A stretch of 64,000 nucleotides of DNA from Drosophila miranda (GCF_003369915.1 NW_022881603.1:18535515-18599514), one strand, 5' to 3'; positions 33,500 through 45,658 are shown, counted from the stretch's first letter. Made by a program: numbers and translations. The notes: generated by a model from the letters alone, not told the origin.

Positions 33500-34164
33500 T
33501 CACTCAGTATTATCCGCGGGTTTAGAAATATACCGAAATGTACCGTCTCATTTAAAAAATATACCGTAAATATACTAACGAATTCAAGTTCTATTTTATA
33601 TATTCCTCGTTTATGATATTCCGTGGAATATTACTAGCTATATAGAACATTAAGCCATGCCCACATAATTTTATCCGATTAGTGAATCTATTTGCGAATT
33701 GACTAGTTTATTTTAAACACTGGCTTTTATTGGATCTTGTCTTAAAGAAGGTATTAGTGAAATAGGTCAACCAAAAAACGGTTTTAGCGAAATAAGTCAA
33801 AACAAAAAACCGAGGCTAGTCGTTCATATTGCTCAATTTAGAGATTCCGTTGAATAATTCTGGCGAACTAAAACCCTTAGTTCGGCTCACATAATTTTAG
33901 GGCGTTGATAAATACATTTTCTACAAAATTGGTTAGTTTTTAGTCCTTGCTTTTATTGTATTTTGACTTAAACAAGGTTTAAACAAAATAGTTCAACAAA
34001 AAAACAGTCGCAATGTTGCTGGTATTTAAAGACATGATGCGTGTATATCCCTTTGTATACCCTGTTTTCCAAAATGTTTTTAAAACGTAATTGATGAAGA
34101 AATTTTCTCAAATTGATATGTGTTAGACATATTCATGCATGATTATTCTTGGTCTCTGTAGAAA
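33500..34164 (-). repeat. Dispersed ~640-bp repeat, copy 3 (inverted)
   Basis: Reverse complement of the 12,784-13,430 family, with the two internal modules again visible (~33,600-33,690 and ~33,850-33,930) and ending near ATTCTTGGTCTCTGTAG. At its other end it retains ATACCGTAAATATACTAACG, a complete form of the GTATATTTACGG promoter-like motif. Confidence 0.65.
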
Positions 34165-34621
34165 GAAATCGTTGAAATAGGTTTAAATATTCCAGAAGGG
34201 TATTGCATTGTTGCTATCGATAAACGGAAAAACTGCCAACTGCTGAAAAACTGCACCTCGAATGAAATGCTGCTGGACTGCCAACCTGCTTTAAGTAGAG
34301 CGCAAAGTATGAAAGTGAATGAAAAAACACCAATGTTAAAAAAAAAAATATATTTAAATAATGTATTAAAATAATTAAAATATTTGTATTTAAAATAAAC
34401 TTTAAATTTAAGCCCAGCTATGGTTAACAAACGAATCAAACGCAGCTGTACAAGTACACTTTCAAGTTCAAGTGCGGCTTGGAAGTGCAGTAATTCTTAT
34501 CAGCAAACAGCTTTGCATTAGCTTCCGGATTTGAACAGTTAATTCATTCAAAATGCATTTCGTTTGCGATCTCAGTTTAATTTTGATTGCAATGTGCATG
34601 GTTCGGAGAATACGACTCACA
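34165..34621 (+). other. Upstream region of the fibrinogen-related gene
   Basis: AT-rich, with one short candidate leader. An in-frame upstream ATG at 34,553 exists, but the one at 34,622 begins a clean signal peptide, so I use the latter. Confidence 0.4.
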
Positions 34622-35880
34622 ATGGAAAACTATTTCGTTTTACTGCTGATTCTTTTGGCTGTACCTTGGTCCTTTGAGGCCACCCCCAAGCTTAAGCCAA
34701 CCAAGGTTGCCATTATAAACTTGAAGAACAAAACTGAAGTAGTACCGTCAAGTAGCATGCCCATTGCCAATGTCACAGCCGTGCACGAGAAGTTGGCAGA
34801 AGTCCACATTGATCAGCACAAAACCATTCGCATTAGCAAAGGAGATCTGGATGATCTATTGGACGTTTATATGGGTAAAATAGCAGAGAGTGCAGCCACC
34901 ATCAAGGACAGAGAAAATGAAATAAACAAGCTTCAAACCAAGGAACGCACTGACGACGATCTACTGAAGAGATTTGAGAATCTCACAGAATATACAGCCA
35001 AACGGAAGGAAAAGGCGGATCAAATCAAGGAACTCGAGCAGAAGGTCAAGGTCTACGAGACCAGATTGAAGAGGAAACAGCACGTGTTGAGTGATTTAAG
35101 AAAACAGAACACCTCCAGTGCGGCATTGATCGATCATCTGAGAGCCAAAGTCGTATATTTTGAAGGTAAATTCAGGGAGAAGAAGGACGACCTGTTGGCA
35201 GGCTGGGAGGCAGCCACCACCTCTTGTATGCCCTACGGCATGTCGTCTGGGATTCATTTGATCTGGTTTCCTGTGAGGGTCTCACGGCCGCCGGTCCTGG
35301 ATGGATGGCTATTCAGCGTCGACTGGATGGCTCTGTGAACTTCTATCGCAACTGGGATCAGTATAGGAAAGGGTTTGGCAAGCTCAACGGGGAGTTCTTT
35401 ATTGGCATCGAAAAACTGCACCGCCTGACCAGCTCCCAGCCTCATGAGCTCTACATAAGCTTCAGGAGATTCAATGGTGAGTCAAGCTATGCTCACTACG
35501 ATGACTTTGTTATTGGCAGCGAGGAGGAAGGCTACGAATTGAAATTGCTCGGCCATTATCAAGGAAATTCCAGCGACGCGTTACGCACCCATGACAAGAT
35601 GAAATTCTCAACCTTCGAATTGCGCCGAGTATCACCACGGAGCCTGGTGGTACGACTTCTGTTCGCGAAGGTAATTCATCCGTTAATATCCTCTTCCCAT
35701 AGCAATTTGAATGGCAAGTACTTCAAGGCCGAGGTGGACAATGTCCAGGGCATTTTCTGGGAGCAATGGTATAGCTTCAGATCTCTGAGATCCGTACAGA
35801 TGCTAGTCCGTCCAAAGAGCCAAATGGAGCTGAACGATTTACCGAGGACCAAGCGTACAGTACCGCTAAAAATTCATTAA
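34622..35880 (+). pseudogene. Secreted fibrinogen-related (FReD) protein, frameshifted
   Basis: Start at MENYFVLLLILLAVPWSFEA, a signal peptide. A coiled coil follows at residues ~60-190 (heptad-like Glu/Lys/Leu, e.g. KEKADQIKELEQKVKVYETR), then a C-terminal fibrinogen-like domain (GPGWMAIQRRLDGSVNFYRN at ~35,300). Such proteins act outside the cell as lectin-like or adhesive molecules. Three defects are visible: a frame change at ~35,257 between GIH and FDLVSCEG; a second at ~35,616 between KFSTF and NCAEYHHGAWW; and a 32-nt GTAATT...CCATAG gap at 35,671-35,702, too short to be a normal fly intron. Each fits a small deletion. The stop is at 35,878-35,880. I recognise the family but do not name the ortholog. 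Confidence 0.8.
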
Positions 35881-36698
35881 AATGAATCCCTCCATCAGCT
35901 CAACACACACGAATGCCCATTATTTTTAATAATTTACGCGTATTATAATTGTTTCTAGAGGCTTTAAGAGCATTGTTAAACCAGATAAATCTAAATACGA
36001 AGCCGAGCGCCAAACGCCGAACCCCATTCGTCTTTGTTATTTACTCTTCCGACGCCCGCCCCCCGCCACCATTCGACTGTTGATTAGCTTTCGATTTTTC
36101 GCCCTCTCCTCTCCCGGGTACAATAATTACTTCGTTACAGTTCACTGCAGTTCGCTGCTCTAGACATTTGTTTATTCGCGCACAAGTGATTAGTGCAATT
36201 AATTCTCATTTTCATTTGTGCTCGCATTTCGTTCCCTGTTGCAACAATTTAATGAAATCTAATTGAGCTTTGACTCTGGTATTGAAGTGCTTCTATGGGC
36301 CTGGTCTGGTCTGCCCCCACCATTTGTCACTTGCACTTTTATTGCCGAGGGACCGCTGTGGGAGTGGGGAAACTCAATTGGAGTAAATAAAGGCTTGACA
36401 AATTAGCCAAAGTCGAGGCATAAAATATAAATTAATATCGATGCGACGGAGGATTTATGGTCTGAGAAGAACAATTTTTATTTAAATTTAGTTTATTCCA
36501 GTTTCATACAGAATCTTACAGATCTTTGGAACATTTAAACATTTGTTGTTTCCTCCAATGTTACTTTACTCTAATTTGTAGTTTCTAAGGCACTTAATAT
36601 ATGTATCTGCAGAGGCCTGAACAGAAGCCACCGCTGTTGCATGGACACTCGGATCAAATGAATGTAGAGTGCACTCTGCACTTTATTGTAAATATAAA
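35881..36698. other. Intergenic sequence between FReD gene and ISY array
   Basis: AT-rich, with no convincing gene. A short minus-strand open frame near 36,575-36,665 has no recognisable motif. Confidence 0.4.
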
Positions 36699-37805
36699 CG
36701 AGGGGGAACGTTGTTAGTTGCTGCGTACACCGCAACTCTACAGTTATACCCGATACTAAGTCAGTATGGCTCTCCTGCGGCAGACGCCGCTAATATTGAA
36801 CCACACGACAAAGAGTGCGTGCGAGAGAGACAGAAAATCAGTCTGAGCGTGACGTCGGGCGCTGCGTGGCCACTGCAAATTGATTTCTTGCTTTTGGCTA
36901 CAAAAATGATCCGATCTGATCCAGATTCAGCAATCTGATAGATATAGTCATTATCTATGATTCTGCGTTTTTAGTTTTCTCGAATGTGCAATATTGTGGA
37001 TGCAACAGATTTTCGTTCTTTGTGGGGGCGGAAGGGGGTGGGGCGAAATTCTGAGATATACGTTTTATAGTGAGATCTAACAGAAGTGCGGATACCAAAT
37101 TTTGTTACTCTAGCCTTAATAGTCTATGAGATTTGTGGATGCCCCAGATTTTCGTCCTTTGCGGGGGCGGAAGGGGGTGTGGCGAAATTTGGACACGAAA
37201 CGGTCAAGGTCAGATATCACAGGAGTGTGGAAACCAAATTTGGTTGCTCTGGCTCTTATAGGTTCTGAGATCCTTGAACTCATATTTTGCAATTGGCAAA
37301 GCCGACCATGAAACCTGTGTGTTAGAGAGAGACAGAGCGAGAAAGAATGAAATTGTTTTCTTGATTCTGGCTATAATAATTATACGATCTGGTTGAGATT
37401 TTATACTCTAGAACATATAGTCATCCTCTACGATTCTGCATTTTTGGTTTTATCGTATCTTTAAAAATGTGGATGCCACAGATTTTCGTCCTTTGTGGGG
37501 GCGGAAGTGGGCGGGGCAAAGTTTTGAAATATTTTTGTAGCAGTGACATATCACAGATGTCTGGATCCAAAACATCGTTGCTCTAGCTCTTATAGTCTTT
37601 GAGCACTAGGCGCTGAAGGGGACGGACAGGCGGACGGACGGACAGACGGACAGACAGACATGGCTCAATCGACTCGGCTATTGATGCTGATCAAGAATAT
37701 ATATACTTTATGGGGTCGGAAACGATTCCTTCTGGACGTTACACACATCCACTTTTACCACAAATCTAATAAACCCCAATACTCATTTTGAGTATCGGGT
37801 ATAAA
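36699..37805 (-). mobile_element. ISY-like Helitron copy 2 (A subtype), first of tandem trio
   Basis: Full-length structure on the minus strand: TATACCCGATACTC end on the right, GGAC/AGAC tetranucleotide run at ~37,620-37,660, GA-rich block at ~37,325, terminal hairpin and CGAGGGGG end on the left. Confidence 0.92.
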
Positions 37806-38150
37806 AACCTCTCCTTCGTTTACCTTTTGACTTGAATTGCGGCGGAATTTGAGTAACATACAACGGAGAACAATATCCCTTTTTGGTACTTTTCTAACTA
37901 TTCCCTTTTGTGCATCCCAGTATTTATACCTATTTATATACGTTACTATTTCGAGACCACTTCAACTATCAGCGGCTAAATATATCCCACGTAGCTCTGA
38001 TTAACTATAGATCACTCTCAATGCCTTCCATTCTTATTCGGAAATGGCCTGGGAAATAGTTAGATGGACACCACATTTAACAAACTATTCTTTGAAGCTT
38101 GTCTATGGCAGTTAAACGAACTGTTAAATAGCGCCAAAAATACACAAAAA
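37806..38150. repeat. 345-bp host spacer, copy a
   Basis: Non-ISY sequence beginning CTCTCCTTCGTTTACC and ending near AATAGCGCCAAAAATACAC. It recurs almost unchanged at 39,258-39,602, between the next two ISY copies. No gene is visible in it. Confidence 0.85.
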
Positions 38151-39257
38151 CGAGGGGGAACGTTGTGAGTTGCTGCGGACACCGCAACTCTACGATTATA
38201 CCCGATACTAAGTCAGTATAACTCTCCTCCGGCAGACGCCGCTAATATTAAACGACACGACAAAGAGTGCGTGCGAGAGAGACAGAAAATCAGTCTGAGC
38301 GTGACGTCGGGCGCTGCGTGGCCACTGCAAATTGATTTCTTGCTTTTGGCTACAAAAATGATCCGATCTGATCCAGATTCAGCAATCTGATAGATATAGT
38401 CATTATCTATGATTCTGCGTTTTTAGTTTTCTCGAATGTGCAATATTGTGGATGCAACAGATTTTCGTTCTTTGTGGGGGCGGAAGGGGGTGGGGCGAAA
38501 TTCTGAGATATACGTTTTATAGTGAGATCTAACAGAAGTGCGGATACCAAATTTTGTTACTCTAGCCTTAATAGTCTATGAGATTTGTGGATGCCCCAGA
38601 TTTTCGTCCTTTGCGGGGGCGGAAGGGGGTGTGGCGAAATTTGGACACGAAACGGTCAAGGTCAGATATCACAGGAGTGTGGAAACCAAATTTGGTTGCT
38701 CTGGCTCTTATAGGTTCTGAGATCCTTGAACTCATATTTTGCAATTGGCAAAGCCGACCATGAAACCTGTGTGTTAGAGAGAGACAGAGCGAGAAAGAAT
38801 GAAATTGTTTTCTTGATTCTGGCTATAATAATTATACGATCTGGTTGAGATTTTATACTCTAGAACATATAGTCATCCTCTACGATTCTGCATTTTTGGT
38901 TTTATCGTATCTTTAAAAATGTGGATGCCACAGATTTTTGTTCTTTGTGGGGGCGGAAGTGGGCGGGGCAAAGTTTTGAAATATTTTTGTAGCAGTGACA
39001 TATCACAGATGTCTGGATCCAAAACATCGTTGCTCTAGCTCTTATAGTCTTTGAGCACTAGGCGCTGAAGGGGACGGACAGGCGGACGGACGGACAGACG
39101 GACAGACAGACATGGCTCAATCGACTCGGCTATTGATGCTGATCAAGAATATATATACTTTATGGGGTCGGAAACGATTCCTTCTGGACGTTACACACAT
39201 CCACTTTTACCACAAATCTAATATACCCCAATACTCATTTTGAGTATCGGGTATAAA
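38151..39257 (-). mobile_element. ISY-like Helitron copy 3 (A subtype), second of tandem trio
   Basis: Begins exactly 1,452 bp after copy 2 and is nearly identical to it apart from its terminal ~70 bp (CTACGATTATACCC here versus CTACAGTTATACCC). Confidence 0.93.
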
Positions 39258-39602
39258 AACCTCTCCTTCGTTTACCTTTTGACTTGAATTGCGGCGGAAT
39301 TTGAGTAACATACAACGGAGAACAATATCCCTTTTTGGTACTTTTCTAACTATTCCCTTTTGTGCATCCCAGTATTTATACCTATTTATATACGTTACTA
39401 TTTCGAAACCACTTCAACTATCAGCGGCTAAATATATCCCACGTAGCTCTGATTAACTATAGATCACTCTCAATGCCTTCCATTCTTATTCGGAAATGGC
39501 CTGGGAAATAGTTAGATGGACACCACATTTAACAAACTATTCTTTGAAGCTTGTCTATGGCAGTTAAACGAACTGTTAAATAGCGCCAAAAATACACAAA
39601 AA
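39258..39602. repeat. 345-bp host spacer, copy b
   Basis: Near-identical to 37,806-38,150 (one visible difference, TTTCGAAACC versus TTTCGAGACC). Confidence 0.85.
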
Positions 39603-40720
39603 CGAGGGGGAACGTTGTGAGTTGCTGCGGACACCGCAACTCTACGATTATACCCGATACTAAGTCAGTATAACTCTCCTCCGGCAGACGCCGCTAATAT
39701 TAAACGACACGACAAAGAGTGCGTGCGAGAGAGACAGAAAATCAGTCTGAGCGTGACGTCGGGCGCTGCGTGGCCACTGCAAATTGATTTCTTGCTTTTG
39801 GCTACAAAAATGATCCGATCTGATCCAGATTCAGCAATCTGATAGATATAGTCATTATCTATGATTCTGCGTTTTTAGTTTTCTCGAATGTGCAATATTG
39901 TGGATGCAACAGATTTTCGTTCTTTGTGGGGGCGGAAGGGGGTGGGGCGAAATTCTGAGATATACGTTTTATAGTGAGATCTAACAGAAGTGCGGATACC
40001 AAATTTTGTTACTCTAGCCTTAATAGTCTATGAGATTTGTGGATGCCCCAGATTTTCGTCCTTTGCGGGGGCGGAAGGGGGGGTGGCGAAATTTGGACAC
40101 GAAACGGTCAAGGTCAGATATCACAGGAGTGTGGAAACCAAATTTGGTTGCTCTGGCTCTTATAGGTTCTGAGATCCTTGAACTCATATTTTGCAATTGG
40201 CAAAGCCGACCATGAAACCTGTGTGTTAGAGAGAGACAGAGCGAGAAAGAATGAAATTGTTTTCTTGATTCTGGCTATAATAATTATAGGATCTGGCTGA
40301 GATTTTATACTCTAGAACATATAGTCATCCTCTACGATTCTGCATTTTTGGTTTTATCGTATCTTTAAAAATGTGGATGCCACAGATTTTCGTCCTTTGT
40401 GGGGGCGGAAGGGGGCGGGGCGAAGGTTTGAAATATTTTTGTAGCAGTGACATATCACAGAAGTCTGGATCCAAAACATCGTTGCTCTAGCTCTTATAGT
40501 CTTTGAGCACTAGGCGCTGAAGGGGACGGACGGACGGACGGACGGACGGACGGACGGACAGACGGACAGACAGACAGGGCTCAATCGACTCGGCTATTGA
40601 TGCTGATCAAGAATATATATACTTTATGGGGTCGGAAACGATTCCTTCTGGACGTTACACACATCCACTTTTACCACAAATCTAATATACCCCAATACTC
40701 ATTTTGAGTATCGGGTATAA
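39603..40720 (-). mobile_element. ISY-like Helitron copy 4 (A subtype), third of tandem trio
   Basis: Begins 1,452 bp after copy 3. Its tetranucleotide run is longer (GGAC repeated seven or more times at ~40,525-40,560) and its last ~300 bp differ slightly (GGGGGCGGGGCGAAGG). Confidence 0.93.
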
Positions 40721-41436
40721 AAGGCCCAACACATGGCTGATTAATGTACGAGTATACGGGTAGACGAGCATACGAAGTTTGGCCATTATTCTATGAATGT
40801 TTAACAAGTCATTTATGGCCAAATGTTAAATGTCAGGCTCAGACACAGACAGAGACACAGAAACAATTGAACTGTAAGATTGGACATCGCACATACGACT
40901 CGTGGTTCAATAAACCAACTATGATTATTTGTATTGGAAACTTCTCCAAATTCCGTTTTGTGCCTTTAGCTGGATAATTATGGGTTCAACTAAAACACAA
41001 GGCTAGGTACGACAGTCCAAATCAATAATTTATCGCTGCTTATTTGCATATTCATATTTCCATAAGGGAAAATTCCGCTAAAGAAAATTGTATTAATCAC
41101 GCTCATCCCCCACATCAAAAAACTAATTGCGATTTAGTGTAAAAGAAAACGCGAAAACCATGAGCTAAGCCATCCCCAAGCACCCTTAACCTTGGCTATT
41201 TATAGGGCCAATGGTCAGCTCCAGGCAACGTCAACTTCAAGACAAATCCCACGAAATTTCAGGGACTCACAGTGGCCACAACAAGCAAAACTCACAAAGG
41301 AATGAAAGCTTTTTAGATGTTACTCTGATTGATTGGTTACGATTATTGATATTTCCAATATTTGGAAGGGAATCCATAATCTGAATCCATAATCCATTCC
41401 ATTTCCATATCGAGTATAGGTTGAAAAACAAACTTC
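40721..41436. other. Sequence upstream of Klp54D
   Basis: AT-rich with no recognisable gene; it presumably holds the Klp54D promoter. Confidence 0.4.
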
Positions 41437-43708
41437 ATGCTCTCTAGGATTGGCAGCGCCGATACACTGGAAATTTTAGCCTCCAAGTCCACCGGCAGCG
41501 AAGAGTGCTCCACGCCCGAAGACAACATCAATGTGGTGGTGCGTGTGCGTCCGCTCAATGAGAAGGAGAAGCGCGATCGGCACGGCAATACGCTGACATT
41601 TCCCGGCAACGGACAGGTCATAGTAAGTATCTCCACTCCAGAGTATGTTTATCTCTTATGTGACGAATCGTCCCGTCAGATTGAGGGCAACGATGTGGGA
41701 CAGAAGCGTTCGCACAATCGAGACAGCGTTCTCGTATTCACGTACAACGTGGTCTTCGAGCCCGGAGCCACCCAGGATGATATACTGGACTATTCGGGCA
41801 TTAAACGCATCATAGAGATGGGCACCGAGGGATTCAGTTGCACGGCCTTCTGCTACGGTCAGACGGGCTCTGGAAAGACGCACACGCTGACAGGACCACC
41901 AGACCTGGTGAGTGGGAAGGGGGACCCCAGACGTTCAGATTGATGAATGTTTCATTTTGCAGTTTGTTGGGAAGCCGAATCCAAAGGATCCCCGACATGG
42001 CCTTATCTTCCGCTCGTTTGTGTATCTCTTCCAGTTGATTAAGAACCGAAAGGATGTCAATTATGTGCTCAAGGCTTCGTTCATGGAGATCTACAATGAA
42101 CGGGTAAGAAAGCTACAAAATTATCCATTTCGTATCTCAGTTCTGGAGTCGTTTAAGCTAGAATACTATATTCAATTCATTTCCTTGAGACGGGGCCTAG
42201 TCGCATATTCGATTTAAATTTAAATTGCATTTGCCATAATACTGATTGCTTTCGCTCTGGCTCTGGCCCCATTCAGTTCGGTTCGGTTCAGCAAACATGC
42301 ATTAAATTGACCTGACCTCTATTAAATGGATGTCAGCACGCTCTCCATGCCCCAGACCCAGTGCGTGGAATGTTTCTGCATTTGGCTTGGCCTTTCAAAT
42401 GATTTGTTTTCATAGCAGCTCCCACAGCTCCGTTCCTGCACTACCTCTCACCTAAATTCATTATTGGTTTACCAAATTGAATTGAATTTTATATTCCCCG
42501 GCCTTCAGGTAATCGATTTGCTTAATCCGGGAAGTGCACGGAAGCCGCTGGCCGTGCGCTGGTCCAAGAAGTCGGGCGGCTTCTTCGTGGAGAACCTATT
42601 CACGTTTGACTGCGAGGAACTGGACGATCTGCTGGCCGTTCTGGAAGAGGGTAAGTGCGCTGCATTGATCCTAATCAAAGATTTGTTCATCATCTCCTTT
42701 TGGTTCATCCTTGCAGGAATGAGAAATCGAGCCGTGGGCTCACATGCCATTAACGATCATTCGTCGCGTTCGCACACGATACTTACAGTGCACATCCTGT
42801 CGGACCAGCAGACGGATGGGGGAGTGTTCCTCTCCAAGCATGGCAAGATCAATTTCGTCGACCTGGCCGGCAGTGAGCTGACCAAGAAGACGATGAGCGA
42901 GGGCAAGACCCTGGAGGAGGCGAACAACATCAACAAGAGCCTAATGGTCGTCGGCTACTGCATATCTTCGCTGAGCGATGCCAAGAAGCGGTCGGGGCAC
43001 ATACCCTACCGGGACAGCCAGCTGACCAAACTCCTGGCCGTCAGTCTGGCCGGGAACGGGGTCACGCTGATGATCGCCTGCGTCTCTCCGGCCCACTACA
43101 ATCACGCAGAGACCTTGAATACCTTGCGCTATGCCTCCAGAGCCAAGCGAATACGCACCAAGCCCGTGATCATGATGGACCCCAGGGAGGCACTGATCAT
43201 CAGCCTTAAGCGGGATATCCACGCCCTGCAGATGGAGAACGGACAATCTGCTTTACATGCAGCTGGATCGGCTGAGCAGCGTAGGCGGTGCGCCGGCGCC
43301 AGTGCCCAAGGTGGATCTGGAGCGGCTGCCCGAACTGGATGGCTCAGAGCTGGCCGAGCTGGTCAAACTCTACATGGTGGAGAACGAGTCGCTGCGGCAA
43401 GAGAATAACCATCTGTTCACCGTGCGCGAGACAATACTCAGGGATCAGGAGATCGTTTGCAGAGAGAACGAGCGGCTGCTCAAGAAGCTGGAGGATGTGA
43501 ACAAGTGAGTTTCAGTGGCGGGTTAGCGAACATAGAACCGTTTAGGGCTGCATTCGTTTAGGGACCTTCTCGAGGCCTGGCTCATTGCTCTCTCCCATTT
43601 CTGACTCGTTCTAGATCGGTACCGAGCGGGGACGAGGACGGAGACAATGGGCCGAGCACCGAGACGCAGACGGACGAGATTGAGGCCCCCGCAGGAGGGA
43701 GGACATAA
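41437..43708 (+). pseudogene. Klp54D: Klp54D kinesin-like motor, frameshift after the motor domain
   Basis: Kinesin motor, which would move on microtubules by ATP hydrolysis. Exons: 41,437-41,622, 41,680-41,907, 41,963-42,103, 42,509-42,650, 42,717-43,504 and 43,615-43,708, all GT-AG. The motor has INVVVRVRPL, the P-loop GQTGSGKTHTL (~41,860), switch I NDHSSRSHTIL (~42,750) and switch II DLAGSE (~42,862). After ALQMEN at 43,240 the frame shifts by one, apparently an inserted G at ~43,241. The coiled coil (LAELVKLYMVENESLRQENN) then continues in another frame, while the original frame stops at ~43,408. The motor is otherwise intact. The name rests on motor type plus synteny with 54C genes. At ~525 codons it is shorter than the ~725 aa I recall for the D. 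melanogaster protein, so an N-terminal exon may be missing. Confidence 0.75.
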
Positions 43709-43930
43709 TCTCAGATATTTTGAATTTAAATCCGTATATTTCTAAACGTTTTTTGAAAACAAGCCTAGAGTGTGACTAGTCATATAAGCCTTTGTAATAA
43801 AAGTTTGTTCCTGTTCCTATGAATTGAATGAATCATCTGAGAAGTTTACAGAGGCAATTACTGAATATATGCGCTTCTATAAAATAATACATTTATGTTA
43901 TATATTTGTCCGCCTCTTTCTGGTGTACAG

Positions 43931-44315
43931 GGTTTGTGTACGTTCACCTTTGATACCTGCACGTCCGGCGATATCTCCGACCTCCGGCAAGGAAACGATC
44001 GGCTCTGAGATCTGGACAAATCCTGAACTCAACGGCGCTGCAGTCTTGCCGCTGGAGCAGAGAATGTCGGAGAATGCCAATAGGCGGACGGACACGGCCC
44101 AGAAACGCATCGATCAGAAGCGCATCGCCAGGAATATTTTGATAATGGCGAATGCTTTCAGGAAGTCGGACGCAGATCTGGCCAAGATGCTCAATGCGGA
44201 TCCAGAGAATGTTCCGGCGAAGCAATCTACGGACTATATGAGGGAGTAAGTGTAAATTACCAGAGACTGAAGGAGTCCATATATAATTTCATTTTCTTTC
44301 AGCATGCTAACGTAG
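43931..44315 (+). CDS. Unrecognised two-exon coding segment after Klp54D
   Basis: A candidate exon 43,931-44,245 (acceptor GTGTACAG, donor GGGA|GTAAGT) joins in phase to 44,303-44,315 (acceptor CTTTCAG), ending DYMRDMLT. The sequence (PLEQRMSENANRRTDTAQKR, AFRKSDADLAKMLNADPE) is charged, probably helical, and not one I recognise. A polyadenylation signal at ~43,797 separates it from the Klp54D stop. It could be a small independent gene or a displaced 3' exon. Confidence 0.4.
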
Positions 44316-44451
44316 AAAATGGTTATGGGTAATGGATGTGGTCTAACAAAGATATATATTTTTGCAATTAATGTACTAAAAAAGTGCTCAATACATTTCA
44401 AATAAAGTTGTTGCAGTGTAAAGCTAGTTAATTAATTGAAACACTTTTATC

Positions 44452-44691
44452 TTGGTAGATGGGGTTCCTGCCTCCATCAAGGTAGGAAGAGTCTACTACG
44501 AATTTAAAAAAGAACCGCCAATTATATTTAATCGCAAGTGGGCCAAATTCTTTTTTCCGCCGGTGTATTTTGAAACTCATTCCATGCACAATGCGGCAAC
44601 ATTAAATTTGTATGGGCCAGACTCAGGTGCCGAGAAAAGAAGCAGCATGTCTCGCAACATTCGGAATACCCTAGAAAAAAGGATATTATAG
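44452..44691 (+). other. Unrecognised open segment, possible exon
   Basis: An open frame of ~79 codons with no in-frame ATG near its start, preceded by CTTGGTAG, which could be an acceptor. It contains GRVYYEFKKEPPIIFNRKWA. No family is recognised. It may be a terminal exon of the preceding gene or chance. Confidence 0.25.
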
Positions 44692-44765
44692 ATTGAGGAA
44701 ATGTGTACCAATAAATTCAGAAACAGAGACTGGTCTTACAGCTATTAACGATATTTTGCATTTAG

Positions 44766-45210
44766 TGGTGCTCTTACAGAGACCAAGAATAAGTATCGGG
44801 AATATGTCTATACACAGTAAGCTAATAATATGTATAAATAGGTCGAACAAATGCCAATCTGAGAAGAACTCATTCCCAATGTTTCAACTAAGCTTGGAAA
44901 ACAGAATTTTAATGTGAAATAAATGAAATAAGGTATAAATATGTCCACGCTCATACCTGATACCTGTTGACCAGCAACAATGACGTAATGCACTTACGTT
45001 TCATTCCGTACACACTTACGTTTTTGTGCTTTCACTTTATTTGTTTAAAGCTTATTTAAGAAATAATTCAATTAAGAGGAGTACTTAAAGTAGCATATCC
45101 CTTGGAAAATTCATTCATCAATGAGATTGAACTATGTGGGCAGAGCTGAGGGTTCTATCTAGCTAGTAATATTCGGCGGAATATCAAAAACGGGGAATAT
45201 GGTTTCCAAT
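44766..45210 (+). repeat. Dispersed repeat, copy 4 (diverged)
   Basis: Starts CTTACAGAGACCAAGAATAAG, matching the inverted end of copy 3, and ends in GGAATATCAAAAACGGGGAA. It contains only one clear GTGGGCAGAGCTGAGGG module and is more diverged than copies 2 and 3. 45,211-45,461 shows no feature. Confidence 0.6.
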
Positions 45211-45461
45211 CCTTGACGGAGAACGATTAACCCATTGGTGACAAAGGGGTAATTTAATATTCCACCGTATATAATGAAAATTTAATCATTTTAGCGCAGT
45301 TTAGGTGAAACATGTCCTTTTTTTTAGTAAAGAGGAAGGATAGGATAGATCTACGAGAAGAAACACTAATGTTTAGCGACATTTACCTCAAGTCGTTGAA
45401 CTGCTTAAATAAAGGGGGCTTAAGTGGGCTAATTTCGTTTTGTCATCGGTATACCTGTTGT

Positions 45462-45658
45462 TAGTGATGTAAATTTGAATGAAAACATCGATGTCGATGT
45501 CCATCGATGTTGTCAAAATCAAACATCGATGTTGGAGTGATACATCGGATTGATTCTTCGATGCATCGATGTATGACCGATGTTCAAAACTTTCCCATTT
45601 GATTATAAAACGAATATTTTATGTTATTTGGTGCTTTCATAGCGTTATTATTATAAAC
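45462..45658 (-). mobile_element. hAT element terminal segment (3' end)
   Basis: TAGTGATGTAAATTTGAATG plus repeated ACATCGATG motifs match the reverse complement of the right end of the hAT derivative at 15,814-16,832. An ISY copy interrupts it at 45,659, and transposase sequence resumes after 46,774. Confidence 0.8.

Noticed and set aside
37086..37311. Small open frames repeated in every A-type ISY (MRIPNFVTLALIVYEICGCP and overlapping frames)
   Set aside because: They recur because the repeat recurs, overlap one another in different frames, and have no known domain. Treated as part of the non-autonomous repeat.
40744..40977. 77-codon open frame upstream of Klp54D
   Set aside because: No motif, composition like the AT-rich flank, no sign of a 5' leader or polyadenylation signal.
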